From Candidatus Enterococcus courvalinii (GTDB lineage Bacteria > Bacillota > Bacilli > Lactobacillales > Enterococcaceae), in contig NZ_JAFLWI010000016.1 in assembly GCF_017315945.1 (NCBI RefSeq), positions 186,001 through 250,000 on the forward strand: DNA of 64,000 bases, written 5' to 3'. Every line of letters begins with the position of its first letter. Positions within the stretch are counted from its first letter, which is position 1. The position numbers and the translations under genes are program-made. Below are positions 18,469 to 29,073 of the stretch, in pieces. A model generated the notes under the pieces. It was given only the letters and a program-made list of their open reading frames with translations, was not told the origin of the DNA and searched no databases.

Positions 18469-18802
18469 ATCAAATAAGTTGAAGAATTTCTCGATGAAGT
18501 ATTGTAAGCAAACAAAGTTGTTAGAAGTACAGGTTTCACCAAGTATACGTGTGAAGTACAAAGCGTCAAATTGATGAAAATAGTGAATGCGTATAAAGAG
18601 TTTGGATGATTCGTTTCCCAAAACCAGAAGTAACAAAGATACGTAAAATAAACAGTGAACATCTGAAAATTGAATACTAGTAAAAGATGTGTCAATGAGT
18701 GTTGAAGATGTAACGAAAACAAGATTTTTTGTTTATCAAGAAGAAATTCAACAAAGTGCTTTACATGTATCATGGAAAGTAACAAAAATTCTACTTATTT
18801 GA
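18469..18802 (+). pseudogene. Decayed gene of about 110 codons, family not recognised
   Basis: A Shine-Dalgarno sequence GGAGG (18460-18464) precedes ATC where ATG would be expected. In-frame stops stand at 18475 and 18505. Reading on gives a protein-like stretch including KYTCEVQSVKLMKIVNAYKEFG up to a stop at 18607; a shifted frame continues with IRFPKPEVTKIRKINSEHL (18609-18680), and a third frame gives SVEDVTKTRFFVYQEE to HVSWKVTKI, ending at TGA 18800. The pieces together look like one small soluble protein broken by a start mutation, nonsense codons and two frameshifts. A terminator follows. Two minus-strand open frames over the same bases are shadows. Confidence 0.6.
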
Positions 18803-18821
18803 TTCCTTCCGAAATACAGAG

Positions 18822-18851
18822 GCTGGGCTTGTCGAGAGTCCAGCTTTTTTA
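18822..18851 (+). terminator. Terminator behind the decayed gene
   Basis: GCTGGGCT pairs with AGTCCAGC (one G-T pair) around TGTCGAG and is followed by six T, ending the transcript of the decayed gene. Confidence 0.75.
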
Positions 18852-18887
18852 TATTGTCGAAAACTCCATAGGCCTTTTTTCTAGAGA

Positions 18888-18926
18888 AAAAGAGTGAACG
18901 ATTCTCGATCGTTCACTCTTTTGTTT
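18888..18926. terminator. Bidirectional terminator adjoining queA
   Basis: AAAAGAGTGAACGAT and ATCGTTCACTCTTTT form a perfect 15-bp stem around TCTCG with T runs on either strand. It ends queA on the minus strand. Confidence 0.85.
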
Positions 18927-18938
18927 TTATTTGAAAAT

Positions 18939-19970
18939 TTATTTGACGAACATTGCATCACCAAAACTAAAGAACCGGTAACGTTCGTCAATCGCGTGTT
19001 GATAGGCAGATAGAATCAATTCACGACCAGCAAACGCACTTACTAACATCACCAATGTTGATTTTGGCAAATGGAAGTTTGTTGAGAATGCTTGGACGAC
19101 TTTAAACTCATAACCTGGTGTAATAAAAATTTCGGTCCAACCACTGTCGGCTTTGATCTCACCATTGAACTTTGTCCCAATTGTTTCTAACGTCCGAATA
19201 GAAGTGGTCCCTACTGCTACGATTTTCCCACCATTCTCACGAACTTGGTTCAGACGTTTCGCAGCATCCTCTGTTAACCGATAAAATTCACTATGCATGT
19301 GATGATCTTCAATCTTATCCACACTAACTGGACGGAACGTTCCTAAGCCAACATGAAGCGTCAAGTAGACTAATTCAATTCCTTTGGCTTCGATTTCTTC
19401 CAATAATTCTTTTGTAAAATGTAATCCCGCTGTTGGGGCTGCAGCAGAACCATTTTCTTTGGCGTACACCGTTTGATAACGATCTGGATCTTCCAAACGT
19501 TCCTTGATATAAGGTGGCAATGGCATTTCACCCAGTGACTCTAAGATTTCAAGAAAAATCCCATCATATTTGAACGTAATGATTCGTCCGCCATGTTCTA
19601 GTTCTTCTTCCACCACAGCTTTTAGTCGACCATCACCAAACGAAATCGTTGTGCCTACTTTGGCACGTTTGGCTGGTTTGATCAATGTTTCCCATGTATC
19701 TCCTTCTGTATTCGTTAAAACCAATACTTCCAAATGAGCACCAGTATCTGGCTTTTCTCCATATAAACGAGCGGGTAGTACGCGTGTGTCGTTCATGACT
19801 AAGGCATCCCCCGAGTTCAATTCATCAATAATATCATGGAAATGTTTATCTTCTAACTCTCCTGTTGTACGATCTACCACCAACAAACGTGATTGGTCAC
19901 GATCTTTTAACGGTGTTTGTGCAATGAGTTCTTCTGGTAAATCAAAATCAAAATCCTCTGTTGTTAACAT
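18939..19970 (-). CDS. queA: S-adenosylmethionine:tRNA ribosyltransferase-isomerase
   Basis: QueA (343 residues) transfers the ribosyl part of SAM to preQ1-tRNA, making epoxyqueuosine. The N-terminus [18 protein letters not shown] and [12 protein letters not shown], then [36 protein letters not shown] and [11 protein letters not shown] are the family blocks in the expected order. A GTG three codons upstream abuts the ribosome binding region, so the ATG is preferred. With tgt in the same window two queuosine enzymes are encoded; no de novo preQ1 genes are visible here. Confidence 0.95.
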   Translation of the reverse strand: MLTTEDFDFDLPEELIAQTPLKDRDQSRLLVVDRTTGELEDKHFHDIIDELNSGDALVMNDTRVLPARLYGEKPDTGAHLEVLVLTNTEGDTWETLIKPAKRAKVGTTISFGDGRLKAVVEEELEHGGRIITFKYDGIFLEILESLGEMPLPPYIKERLEDPDRYQTVYAKENGSAAAPTAGLHFTKELLEEIEAKGIELVYLTLHVGLGTFRPVSVDKIEDHHMHSEFYRLTEDAAKRLNQVRENGGKIVAVGTTSIRTLETIGTKFNGEIKADSGWTEIFITPGYEFKVVQAFSTNFHLPKSTLVMLVSAFAGRELILSAYQHAIDERYRFFSFGDAMFVK

Positions 19971-20183
19971 CTTATCCACTCTTTCTAGTCATTTCTCTTC
20001 AGCTATTCTAACACTTTTTCAGAAACTTGGCGAACAGCTTCTCCCCTACTTTTTTCGTGCACATAATTTCATATTGGAGCAAAAAATTCTTTTCTTTCAA
20101 ACCCTTCGATTTGTATGTTAACGAATTTTCAGCCATACTAGTTATGTGAAGATTAAAAAAATGATAATTTGAGGTGAGAAAAT

Positions 20184-21359
20184 TTGATTGAATTTCAACA
20201 TGTATCAAAAATTTATAAAGGAAACAAAGTTGCTGTTGATGATGTAAATCTTTCATTTGAAAAGGGAGAGTTCATCTGCTTTATCGGAACCAGTGGTAGT
20301 GGAAAAACAACGACAATGCGTATGATTAATCGAATGACTGACCCGTCTAAAGGAAAAATTTTGATAGATGGGAAAAACATCCTAGATATCAATCCCGTTG
20401 AGTTACGCCGACAAATCGGTTATGTTATCCAAAATATTGGTTTAATGCCACACATGACCATTAGAGAAAATATCACACTTGTTCAAAAGTTACTCAAAGT
20501 CAGTCAGGAAGAACGAAATAAAACTGCTGAAAAGATGATTGACCTTGTCGAATTGCCTCGTGAAATGCTTGACCGTTATCCAAGCGAACTATCTGGTGGA
20601 CAACAACAACGGATTGGTGTTGTTCGAGCATTAGCTGCTAATCAAGATATTATTTTGATGGATGAACCATTTGGTGCACTCGATCCAATTACTCGTGACG
20701 CATTGCAAGATTTAGTGAAAGACTTACAAGAACGCTTGGGAAAAACGATTGTCTTTGTTACCCATGATATGGATGAAGCATTAAAACTAGCAAGTCGTAT
20801 CGCTATCATGAGTGAAGGAAAAGTGATCCAGTTTGACACCCCAGAAAATATTTTACGTAACCCAGCCAATGAGTTCGTAGAAGAACTCATTGGTGAGGAT
20901 CGTTTGCTGCAAGCAAAACCAGACACGACTCGCGTTAACGAGGTAATGTTGAATACTGCCATTACGATTACACCGGAAAAATCATTGCAAGAAGCAATCA
21001 AACTCATGCGAGAAAAACGCGTGGATACTCTTTTAGTAACAGACAATTCAAATGTACTAAAAGGCTTCATCGACGTTGAGACTCTTGACCGAAAACGCGG
21101 CAAAGTTTCGAGTGTAGGCGACATCTTGAATCCCAATGTATTTTACGTAAAAGAATCTGCTTATTTACGTGACACTTTACAACGGATTTTAAAACGTGGA
21201 CTAAAATATGTCCCTGTCGTTGATGAACGAAACCGAGTAGTCGGCATCTTAACGCGTGCTTCACTTGTCGATATTGTTTACGACGTTATTTGGGGAGAAG
21301 AGCAATCCATCACAGATGCGATTGAGTCGACGAAGCCTGCAGAAACAAAGGAGGTCTAG
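20184..21359 (+). CDS. opuCA: Glycine betaine/carnitine/choline ABC transporter ATP-binding protein
   Basis: This 391-residue ATPase energises osmolyte uptake. It has Walker A GTSGSGKTT (near residue 37), signature LSGGQQQR (near 136), Walker B IILMDEP and the switch histidine in VTHDMDEA; two CBS domains occupy about residues 250-375 (SLQEAIKLMREKRVDTLLV; LKYVPVVDERNRVVGILTR). CBS pairs in OpuA/OpuC sense ionic strength or c-di-AMP. The start is TTG at 20184, with GAGGTG eight bases upstream; no ATG fits. First gene of opuCA-CB-CC-CD. Confidence 0.93.
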   Translation: MIEFQHVSKIYKGNKVAVDDVNLSFEKGEFICFIGTSGSGKTTTMRMINRMTDPSKGKILIDGKNILDINPVELRRQIGYVIQNIGLMPHMTIRENITLVQKLLKVSQEERNKTAEKMIDLVELPREMLDRYPSELSGGQQQRIGVVRALAANQDIILMDEPFGALDPITRDALQDLVKDLQERLGKTIVFVTHDMDEALKLASRIAIMSEGKVIQFDTPENILRNPANEFVEELIGEDRLLQAKPDTTRVNEVMLNTAITITPEKSLQEAIKLMREKRVDTLLVTDNSNVLKGFIDVETLDRKRGKVSSVGDILNPNVFYVKESAYLRDTLQRILKRGLKYVPVVDERNRVVGILTRASLVDIVYDVIWGEEQSITDAIESTKPAETKEV

Positions 21360-21362
21360 CTC

Positions 21363-22004
21363 ATGCAGCAGTTTTTTAATCAGCATGGCGCCGAAATCTT
21401 AACAAAAAGTGCTGAACATCTTTATATTTCTTTTTTCGCTTTAGCACTTGGTATTTTGGTCGCAGTTCCGCTAGGGATTCTTTTGACTCGTTTTCAAAAA
21501 GCGGCAACGATTGTGATTGGTATTAGTAGCGCACTTCAAACAGTTCCTTCTTTGGCACTGTTAGCCTTGATGATACCTTTACTAGGCGTTGGAAAAACAC
21601 CCGCAATTATTGCCCTCTTTATTTATTCACTATTGCCTATTTTACGAAACACTTATATTGGGATGAAAAACGTAGATTGGAACTATCGAGATGTCGCCAA
21701 AGGAATGGGCATGACGAATCTGCAATCTATTATTTCTGTGGAACTACCTATTGCAATGCCAACTATTATGGCAGGGATTCGTTTGGCCGCAGTCTATGTG
21801 ATTGCTTGGGCAACTTTAGCCTCTTACATTGGTGCTGGTGGTTTAGGTGATCTGATTTTTAGTGGATTAAATAATTATCAGCCAGATTTGATTTTTGCTG
21901 GAACGATTCCTGTAACTATTTTAGCCTTACTTGCAGACTTTTTACTTGGTTTGTTAGAAACACGGCTCACTCCGATTGCGCTTAGAAAGGAGAATGAGGA
22001 ATGA
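21363..22004 (+). CDS. opuCB: OpuC-type osmolyte ABC transporter permease
   Basis: A 213-residue permease with five or six membrane helices and a BPD_transp_1 domain whose EAA-like loop reads [26 protein letters not shown]. It begins 3 bases after opuCA behind AAGGAGGTC, and its stop overlaps the start of opuCC as ATGA. It forms the heterodimeric channel with OpuCD. Confidence 0.92.
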   Translation: MQQFFNQHGAEILTKSAEHLYISFFALALGILVAVPLGILLTRFQKAATIVIGISSALQTVPSLALLALMIPLLGVGKTPAIIALFIYSLLPILRNTYIGMKNVDWNYRDVAKGMGMTNLQSIISVELPIAMPTIMAGIRLAAVYVIAWATLASYIGAGGLGDLIFSGLNNYQPDLIFAGTIPVTILALLADFLLGLLETRLTPIALRKENEE

Positions 22005-22921
22005 AACGATTAAAACAATTCATTTTACTTTTTGGTCTCTCGCTCATTCTCGGTAGCTGTTCTTTGCCAGGTTTAGCAAGCAATACGGATGACCAAACCA
22101 TCTCAATTACTGGTGGAATTACTTCAGAAGCACAAATTCTTGCAGGAATTGTTGCTGGAATGGTCGAACATTATACCGACAAAAACACAACGATCATCAA
22201 TAATTTAGCAACAACAACGATCAACCATCAAGCGATGATCAACGGTGATGCTTCAATTTCCGCGGCACGTTATACAGGAACAGACTTAACAACTACCTTA
22301 GGATTACCGCCTGAAAAAGATCCTAAAAAAGCATTTGCCATAGTAAAAGAGGAATTTGAAAAGCGGTACAATCAAACATGGTTCCCTTCTTACGGTTTTG
22401 AAAACACGTATGTCTTTCTCGTTCGCAAAGACACAGCTGAAAAATACAACCTTAAGAAAGTCAGTGATTTGAAAAATGTAGCGAATGAACTCGTTGCTGG
22501 TGTCGATACTTCTTGGATCAACCGTAAAGGTGATGGTTATGATGGCTTCCAAGAAACTTATGGTTTTTCATTTGAATCGATTTTGCCAATGCAGATCGGT
22601 TTAGTCTATGATGCTGTTGAAGCGGGAAAAATGGATATCGTATTGGGTTATTCTACAGATGGACGGATTGCAAGTTATGATTTAGTAATGTTAGAAGATG
22701 ATTTAAGTTTCTTTCCACCTTATGACGCTGCACCAGTTGTCGCAAACCAAGTCTTAAAAGACACGCCTCATTTAGAAGAAGCTTTACAAAAATTAGGTGG
22801 TACGATCACTACAGAGGAAATGCAAAAATTAAATTATGAGGCAGACAACAATTTGGTAGAACCTTCTGTCGTTGCCGAACGTTTTTTGAAAGAACATCAT
22901 TATTTTGAGGAAGGGAAGTGA
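22001..22921 (+). CDS. opuCC: OpuC-type osmolyte-binding lipoprotein
   Basis: This 306-residue substrate-binding protein (OpuAC family) has a lipoprotein signal ending in LILGSC with the lipidated cysteine at residue 20, so it is anchored outside the membrane. The mature part contains [25 protein letters not shown] and the aromatic/acidic segment typical of quaternary-ammonium binders ([32 protein letters not shown]). Which compatible solute it binds cannot be told. Translation is coupled to opuCB by a 4-base overlap. Confidence 0.92.
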   Translation: MKRLKQFILLFGLSLILGSCSLPGLASNTDDQTISITGGITSEAQILAGIVAGMVEHYTDKNTTIINNLATTTINHQAMINGDASISAARYTGTDLTTTLGLPPEKDPKKAFAIVKEEFEKRYNQTWFPSYGFENTYVFLVRKDTAEKYNLKKVSDLKNVANELVAGVDTSWINRKGDGYDGFQETYGFSFESILPMQIGLVYDAVEAGKMDIVLGYSTDGRIASYDLVMLEDDLSFFPPYDAAPVVANQVLKDTPHLEEALQKLGGTITTEEMQKLNYEADNNLVEPSVVAERFLKEHHYFEEGK

Positions 22922-22925
22922 TTAC

Positions 22926-23585
22926 GTGGATAAAATGAATGTATTTCAACAATTCGTCTATTATTTTCAAGAAAATGGCGCATATGTCTTTAGTCAATTT
23001 ATCCGCCACTTCTTGATTTCAATTTACGGTGTCTTTTTCGCCGCTGTTGTAGCAATTCCAATCGGGATATTAATCTCTCGTAAACGCAAACTTGCCAATT
23101 GGGTTATTCGCTTGGCAAACATCATTCAAACTGTGCCTTCTTTAGCGATGCTCTCCATTTTGATGATTGGATTAGGACTAGGCGTTAACGTAGTTATTGT
23201 TACTGTCTTTTTGTACTCCTTATTACCAATTATCAAGAACACTTATACTGGCATGATCCAAGTGGATAAAAACATTTTAGATGTCGGTAAAGGAATGGGC
23301 ATGACTGCTCGTCAACGTTTAATGATGGTGGAACTACCTTTATCTGTTTCAGTCATTATGGCTGGGATTCGTAATGCTTTGGTTGTTGCAATCGGAATTA
23401 CTGCAATTGGCGCATTCGTTGGTGCCGGCGGCCTCGGTGACATTATTATCCGCGGAACCAATGCAACAGATGGAGCCTCAATCATTCTTGCAGGTGCGTT
23501 ACCAACAGCTTTGATGGCAATCATTACTGACTGGGTACTTGGTATCGTGGAACGACGCTTAGATCCGGCGGCAAAAAAAGCTTAA
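22926..23585 (+). CDS. opuCD: OpuC-type osmolyte ABC transporter permease
   Basis: The second permease (about 219 residues) has the same fold as OpuCB and an EAA-like loop NILDVGKGMGMTARQRLMMVELPLSVS. I start it at GTG 22926, nine bases after AAGGGA; an upstream TTG inside opuCC and an ATG at 22935 fit the ribosome binding site less well. It ends the operon before a strong terminator. Confidence 0.88.
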   Translation: MDKMNVFQQFVYYFQENGAYVFSQFIRHFLISIYGVFFAAVVAIPIGILISRKRKLANWVIRLANIIQTVPSLAMLSILMIGLGLGVNVVIVTVFLYSLLPIIKNTYTGMIQVDKNILDVGKGMGMTARQRLMMVELPLSVSVIMAGIRNALVVAIGITAIGAFVGAGGLGDIIIRGTNATDGASIILAGALPTALMAIITDWVLGIVERRLDPAAKKA

Positions 23586-23605
23586 CGTACTAGTTAAATA
23601 TGGGT

Positions 23606-23651
23606 AAAAAAAAAGGGACAAAACGAATTTTCGTTTTGTCCCTTTTTTTAT
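23606..23651. terminator. Bidirectional terminator between opuCD and the kimA-like gene
   Basis: AAAAGGGACAAAACGAA pairs with TCGTTTTGTCCCTTTT, flanked by A and T runs, so it ends both convergent transcripts. Confidence 0.9.
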
Positions 23652-23682
23652 TTATTGATAAAATACTTTTACACCCAGTTAC

Positions 23683-25506
23683 TTATTTTTTCAGATGGTA
23701 ACTATAGGTACTGATGACAATATTTTCTCGCCAAGAAAGTCGCAAACGCAAACGTAAGCTTGTTTGGTTGTGTAAAATATTTTGCCAACGACGGTTTGGT
23801 ACAAATTGAGGTATCAACACCGTTGTCGTATAGTTTTGTTTTGCTGCATTTTTGCTCACTAGATCCACATAGCGAATAATTGGATTTTCAATTGAACGAT
23901 ACGACGAATGAACAACCGAAAAACGCACATCAGGAAAATGTTTTTTGAATTCGGCTTCGATTTCTTTTTCCTTCGCTACATCTTCATCTAAAGAAACGTG
24001 CATTGCTACTACATAGTCTCCAATCGAACGCGCGTAATTCAACGCGCCAATATTTACCCGAGTAACATTTCCCACTAAAACTAAAACTGTATTTCCATCA
24101 AAATCATGTAATTTAGCATCTTCTTCTAAGCGAAGTTGTTCTGCCACATTTTTGTAGTGTCCATGAATTTTGTAAAAAACAAATAAAACAATTGGCATAA
24201 TGATAAAGAATGGCCAAATGTCACCTAAACGATAGATGAACAAAATAATAATAATTGAGTAAGAGATAAATGCTCCAACAATGTTTGCAATTGATTTTTG
24301 TAACCACTTCTTGCCTTCTTTTCGCCATTTAACAACCATCCCTGTTTGAGAAAGAGCAAATGGGATAAATACACCAATCGAGTAAAGTGGAATCAATCGT
24401 TCCGTTGATCCTTGGAAAATAAACAATAAAATGATTGAGCCAAATGCTAAAGTCATGATCCCATTTGAATAACCTAAACGATCACCACGGTCTTGATACA
24501 TATGTGGCATGAATTTATCTTTTGCCAAGTTAAATGCTAAAACTGGAAACGCAGAGAAACCAGTATTCGCTGCCACTGCTAAAATCAAAGCAGTTGCAAA
24601 TTGTAAAACATAATACAAGACACCATGTCCAAAAACAGCTTTACCGATTTGAGACAAAACAGTCACTTCTTTTTCAGGCACAATGCCATACCAGTAGTTA
24701 ATGAAGGTAATTCCAACGAAGAAAAAGCCTAAGATGACAGCCATCATCGTTAACGTACCAGCAGCGTTTTTCGCCCGTGGTTTTTTAAAGAAAGGAACCG
24801 CATTACTGATTGCCTCAACCCCAGTTAGCGAAGAAGAACCTGATGAAAATGCACGTAAAATCAAAGCAATTGAGACACCCGGAATTGCCGCACCTGGTAA
24901 AGCAGTCGCATTTAGTGGTACAGCCCCCGTTACAATGTTGAATAAACCAACAACGATCAGCAAGGTAATCACGATAATAAAAGTGTAGACAGGAACTAAC
25001 AAGAACGAAGCTGACTCACGTAATCCTCTTAAATTAAGCATCATCAATAGTAAAACGATTGCGACAGAAATACCTACCTGATGCCCATATAAAGCAGGTA
25101 TCGCTGAGGTTATCGCCTCTGCCCCAGCAGAAACGGATACCGCAACAGTCAGCATATAATCAATGAGCAATGAGCCACCAGAAATCAGACCAGCGTTTTT
25201 CCCCAAGTTTTCACTACTAACCACATAGGCTCCACCACCATGAGGGTAAGCATGAATAATTTGTCGATAAGATAAAGTTAATGAAATGAGTAAAATAATA
25301 ACAAATGCTGCAATAGGTAATGAATACCAAATTGCTGCAGTAGATAAAGCCACCAACACGACAACGATTTGTTCTGTCCCATACGCAATCGAAGACAGTG
25401 CATCAGAAGACAATAATGCTAATGCAGCAAAACGACTCAATTTTTGGTCATCATTTTCGGCAGACTTTAACGGTTTACCTACTAATAACCTTTTTAAGTA
25501 ATCCAA
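23683..25506 (-). CDS. kimA: KimA-like potassium importer, APC superfamily
   Basis: This 607-residue protein has the same length as B. subtilis KimA (YdaO), a high-affinity K+/H+ symporter inhibited by c-di-AMP. The N-terminal part has about 12 helices with the family start SSDALSSIAYGTEQIVVVL and SFLLVPVYTFI; a soluble C-terminal domain of about 150 residues (from NTVLVLVGNVTRVNIGALNYARSIG) is of the USP-like type that binds c-di-AMP in KimA. The start is TTG at 25506 with AAAGGGG upstream. Unlike kimA in Bacillus, the 209-base upstream gap is too short for a c-di-AMP riboswitch. Confidence 0.85.
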   Translation of the reverse strand: MDYLKRLLVGKPLKSAENDDQKLSRFAALALLSSDALSSIAYGTEQIVVVLVALSTAAIWYSLPIAAFVIILLISLTLSYRQIIHAYPHGGGAYVVSSENLGKNAGLISGGSLLIDYMLTVAVSVSAGAEAITSAIPALYGHQVGISVAIVLLLMMLNLRGLRESASFLLVPVYTFIIVITLLIVVGLFNIVTGAVPLNATALPGAAIPGVSIALILRAFSSGSSSLTGVEAISNAVPFFKKPRAKNAAGTLTMMAVILGFFFVGITFINYWYGIVPEKEVTVLSQIGKAVFGHGVLYYVLQFATALILAVAANTGFSAFPVLAFNLAKDKFMPHMYQDRGDRLGYSNGIMTLAFGSIILLFIFQGSTERLIPLYSIGVFIPFALSQTGMVVKWRKEGKKWLQKSIANIVGAFISYSIIIILFIYRLGDIWPFFIIMPIVLFVFYKIHGHYKNVAEQLRLEEDAKLHDFDGNTVLVLVGNVTRVNIGALNYARSIGDYVVAMHVSLDEDVAKEKEIEAEFKKHFPDVRFSVVHSSYRSIENPIIRYVDLVSKNAAKQNYTTTVLIPQFVPNRRWQNILHNQTSLRLRLRLSWRENIVISTYSYHLKK

Positions 25507-25654
25507 CTCTTAAACCCCTTTACATTTTTTTCCTTTTAAATGTCATTTTTGAAAATTTACAGTAAACAAAATGATATAGTACGCTCATCAAATATAAAAG
25601 TCAACAAGCTAACTAAAAAATCTTCCAAAAAGCAAAAAGATTTTTCATTCTAAA

Positions 25655-25691
25655 AAACTGGGACCCCCATTTAGAAAAGAGATCCCAGTTT
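25655..25691 (-). terminator. Terminator of the yhgE/pip gene
   Basis: AAACTGGGA pairs with TCCCAGTTT; on the minus strand a T run follows. A second AT-rich hairpin (AAAAATCTT with AAGATTTTT, 25615-25646) lies just beyond. Confidence 0.75.
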
Positions 25692-25715
25692 AATTTCTGA
25701 TTCATCTTAAAATAC

Positions 25716-28421
25716 TCAGTGGAAGATATGGCTCTCGTGTGAGTATTCCTGTAATTTTTTCATTTTAGATTCAATAAACGGATAAACAGCCGTTCCAACA
25801 ATTCCAAAAACGATAAATAACCCAATCATGATCCAAATGGCATTTGTTGCCGTTGGCCAATAAATTCCACCAGCTGATTCACGCAATAAGTTCACCGCGT
25901 GAGTGAATGGTAAGAATGGATTGATCATTTGGAAGAATTTTCCAGAAACTTGAATTGGATAATTCCCACCACCACCTGAAATTGACAGTACAAGGATGAT
26001 AATCGCCAGCCCTTTCCCTACGTTGCCGAATAAGGACGCTAGCACGTAAACGATCATCATGAAGGACAAGGACACTAATAACGCAAATAACACACTATAC
26101 ACCGGATTATGAACGTCTACGCCCAATAGGAAGATGTTTCCAAGAGCAACAATCAATCCTTGTGCTAAACCAATCGTTAAGAATGTCAACATTCGTGCCA
26201 CATATTGTTCGCGCTTCGTGAATTTTGTTTTGTCTTTCTTCTCAAGGTAATAATCCGTGGTTGCGACACTTGAAAGCAAGACTGCACCAACCCAAATACA
26301 TAAGGCTGTGTAGAAAGGTGTGCTTGCTGAGCCGTTATTGGCAATTGGATACAGTTGATTTGTTTTCAATTCAACTGGGTTTGTAAAGAAATCACTTTCT
26401 TTTGTCGCATCTAATTTCAATAATTTGATGACTTCACCAAGATCGACTTCTTCCTCCCCTTTACGGATAGCATCGGCAGCTTTTTCAATTCCTGCTTTGA
26501 TACTTGGCCAATCATTTGTAATCAAGTCTGCGGCTGCATTGACAGCTGTCTCGACTTCTGGCATTTTTTCATTGACCGTTGTCAGTGTCCCCGTTAGTTC
26601 ACCTTTCAAAGTTGGCCAATCATTTTGAATAAAATCAGCAGCTGTGTTTAATTTTTGAGCCACGGCTGGTAAGTCGTTGTTATACAAGTCAGCACCTTTA
26701 TTGATACCGTCAACGATTGTGTTCATGTTCCCGTTCAACATTGTGTTCGCATCATGGACTTCTTGACCAATTGCGGGCATTTCTTTTTGATATTTTTCTA
26801 GGATGCCAACTGCATTTGAAACGGTTGTTTTTGTCGAACTTAATAATGAATCAAAGTCGATTTGGTCTGCTTTGTCTAAGACCCCATTTGCTGTTTGAAT
26901 CGTGTGAATCAACTGATCTAAGATGGATTCAACAGTTGAGCCAACTGCACTAACATTCAAATTAGTTGCTGCTTCGCCGATTTTTGAAGCAATATCTTGG
27001 ATGCCATCTAGTAATTCTTTTACTTTTTCTGGACTAGCGGTTTTAACAAGATCATTTAATTTACCTACATGTTCATTCAAATCACCAAGCATGGCTTTGA
27101 TACGATTCAATTCAGTAATAACACCGTCTAAATCATTGTTTCCAGCACTTGTTTGTAAGTCTGTCATAAATTGGACAACTTGATCAATGGCTTCTTGTTG
27201 ACGACCCAAGCTAGCGGAAAAATCAGTTAAGACTTGACTGATATTCGCTCTTTCTTCAGGAGTTAGTTCGTTGTCTGCAATCGCTCCTTCGATTGTTTCA
27301 ACAATCGAATTTGTCGTAGTGGCAACTTCTCCAATTGATTTCAAAGTAACTTGTACACTGCTGACAATGCTTGGAACAGCCTCTTTTAATTGTGTCGCAC
27401 CATTTTCGGTTGTCGCTGCAAGATTACTTGCCTGAGATTCTAATCTTTTGATATCGGGCAAAGCATCTTGCACTTGACCAATAATCACTAATCCTTGTTT
27501 GGCTTCATCAATTCCTTGATTCATTGTGTCTTGGATTGAAGCAAAATCTTCATCAATCATCGCTAGTTGCTTCCCAGCGTTTTGGATTTCAGGAATTTTT
27601 TCTTGTAAATCCAAAATGATTTTCGCTTGTTCTTGAAGTTCAGGCATTTTATCATTCAGCGCAATGACTTTTTCACCCATTTCGTCTACTTTTGGTAGAT
27701 AGTCAACAAATTCATTCGCTTTGTTGAGTTTTTCTTTGATGCCAGGAAGCTGACTTTGAAGTTCTAGCACTTTTTTGGTGTATCCTTCAATATCATCTAA
27801 GTTTTCATCAGTAGAAAGAATCATATCTTTTACCTTATTGATGCTCACTAAGTTGGAATCGATATCGTAACCAATTTCGTTAAAAACTTTTAGCAAGGTC
27901 GAACTTGCTGTGTTAATAAATTCTTCTGTAATTTGTGACTGAATCGAACTTGCACCTTTATCAGTGATTTTCGGTGCAATCGCGTTGATTTTTTCATTAA
28001 CAGTGTATTCTATTTTTGGTTTCTTGATGTCCCCACTAGTAAAACTTAACAAGTCTTCAGAAAAATCAGTTGGCAGATAAATACCTGCATAATATTTTCC
28101 TGAACGAACGCCAGATTCTAATTCAGCTTTTGAGTCAACGAATTGCCAACCCAGCTGGTCATTTTTGTGTAGTGACTTTATTACTTCTTTCCCAATAGCT
28201 ACTTCTTTTCCTTGAAATTCAACTGGCTTATCCGCACTGTATACGGCAATTGGTAACTCTCCAGTATTTCCATATGGATCCCACAAAGCTTTGATATTAA
28301 ACCATGCGTACAGTGAAGGGATAATCATGATAGCGATAATCAGAAGTGTCGCAATCGGGTTTTTAAAGATTCGTTTCCAATCAAGTAAGTAAAGTTTGAA
28401 TGTATTTTTGATTGATCCCAT
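25716..28421 (-). CDS. pip: YhgE/Pip family membrane protein (phage infection protein homologue)
   Basis: A 901-residue protein with one helix near the N-terminus ([20 protein letters not shown]), a long extracellular region of about 650 residues rich in helical repeats (successive blocks ending in [27 protein letters not shown]), and five or six C-terminal helices of ABC-2 type including [21 protein letters not shown]. Relatives are the phage receptor of Lactococcus and, in E. faecalis, the receptor for VPE25-like phages; some family members join type VII-like secretion. The ATG used has AAGGGG six bases upstream; the longer frame has none. Single gene with its own terminator. Confidence 0.88.
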   Translation of the reverse strand: MGSIKNTFKLYLLDWKRIFKNPIATLLIIAIMIIPSLYAWFNIKALWDPYGNTGELPIAVYSADKPVEFQGKEVAIGKEVIKSLHKNDQLGWQFVDSKAELESGVRSGKYYAGIYLPTDFSEDLLSFTSGDIKKPKIEYTVNEKINAIAPKITDKGASSIQSQITEEFINTASSTLLKVFNEIGYDIDSNLVSINKVKDMILSTDENLDDIEGYTKKVLELQSQLPGIKEKLNKANEFVDYLPKVDEMGEKVIALNDKMPELQEQAKIILDLQEKIPEIQNAGKQLAMIDEDFASIQDTMNQGIDEAKQGLVIIGQVQDALPDIKRLESQASNLAATTENGATQLKEAVPSIVSSVQVTLKSIGEVATTTNSIVETIEGAIADNELTPEERANISQVLTDFSASLGRQQEAIDQVVQFMTDLQTSAGNNDLDGVITELNRIKAMLGDLNEHVGKLNDLVKTASPEKVKELLDGIQDIASKIGEAATNLNVSAVGSTVESILDQLIHTIQTANGVLDKADQIDFDSLLSSTKTTVSNAVGILEKYQKEMPAIGQEVHDANTMLNGNMNTIVDGINKGADLYNNDLPAVAQKLNTAADFIQNDWPTLKGELTGTLTTVNEKMPEVETAVNAAADLITNDWPSIKAGIEKAADAIRKGEEEVDLGEVIKLLKLDATKESDFFTNPVELKTNQLYPIANNGSASTPFYTALCIWVGAVLLSSVATTDYYLEKKDKTKFTKREQYVARMLTFLTIGLAQGLIVALGNIFLLGVDVHNPVYSVLFALLVSLSFMMIVYVLASLFGNVGKGLAIIILVLSISGGGGNYPIQVSGKFFQMINPFLPFTHAVNLLRESAGGIYWPTATNAIWIMIGLFIVFGIVGTAVYPFIESKMKKLQEYSHESHIFH

Positions 28422-28728
28422 AATTTTCCCCTTCTTTTTTTCTAGCTGAACTACTTTACCATGCAATTCTCTATGATTTCAATGAACATTAACCAAAAAA
28501 AGCGAGAATTTTGACATATAAGGACAACTGTCGAACTGTAATCTCTTACAACTTAAAAAACTATTAAATTTTATTTCCTTCACTTTATCATGAAATAACG
28601 TGGAATGATAATTTTATGATAAAACTTTAGCCCTAATCAACAAAATCTCTTTGACAGACATAAAAAAGTGAAGACAAAACTTTTTTCTTGTTTTGTCCTC
28701 ACTTAAAAATTTCTGACAGAAGTAAAAA
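28422..28728. other. Intergenic region between yhgE/pip and the 104-residue protein
   Basis: About 300 AT-rich bases. Apart from the terminator at 28666-28704 I find no frame with a ribosome binding site. The yhgE/pip promoter must lie here but no -35/-10 pair is convincing. Confidence 0.5.
28666..28704 (-). terminator. Terminator of the quinone reductase-like operon
   Basis: AAGTGAaGACAAAAC pairs with GTTTTGTCcTCACTT with one mismatch, and on the minus strand the next bases are a T run. Confidence 0.8.
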
Positions 28729-29043
28729 TCATTTGCCCCTTTTTTCTTCAAGATAGGCTTGCATCAGTTGCTCAAATAATTCCTTTAATTGCTGCTGATT
28801 CCTTTCATCTCTTACGAAAGATTGGACAGGAGAGCTGCCATTATCAAAATATTTGATTGGCACTGGCTCGTTTGCTATTTCTTGAACAGTGATTTGCGGA
28901 TGATACAAGAAATCACCACAGACACCTGGCTGTAAAAAAGCAAATTCATAATATTCGCCTTGCTTACGTAAACGATAATAACCATCCATTAGCCATTCTT
29001 TCTCAGTTAACTGTTGCTTGATTGCTTGCCAATTTTCATTCAT
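28729..29043 (-). CDS. Conserved small soluble protein of unknown function
   Basis: I do not recognise this 104-residue protein. It is acidic, soluble and without signal or membrane segment; it contains YYRLRKQGEYYEFAFLQPG and ends in a charged helix (QLKELFEQLMQAYLEEKRG). GAGGTGA lies just before the ATG. It follows the quinone reductase-like gene by 30 bases on the same strand and shares its terminator, so the two are probably cotranscribed. Confidence 0.7.
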   Translation of the reverse strand: MNENWQAIKQQLTEKEWLMDGYYRLRKQGEYYEFAFLQPGVCGDFLYHPQITVQEIANEPVPIKYFDNGSSPVQSFVRDERNQQQLKELFEQLMQAYLEEKRGK

Positions 29044-29073
29044 CCTCTCACCTCATGCGAAAGTATAGCATAA

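Noticed and set aside
18412-18785. Two overlapping minus-strand open frames of 74 and 114 codons
   Set aside because: No ribosome binding sites, hydrophobic low-complexity products, and the plus strand carries a promoter, ribosome binding site and recognisably protein-like though broken frame.
25507-25715. c-di-AMP riboswitch before the kimA-like gene
   Set aside because: Looked for because kimA of Bacillus has one; the gap is short, partly occupied by the next gene's terminator, and has none of the conserved blocks.
25716-28421. Prophage remnant suggested by a phage infection protein homologue
   Set aside because: The protein is a host membrane protein used as a receptor; no phage structural, integrase or lysis genes are nearby.
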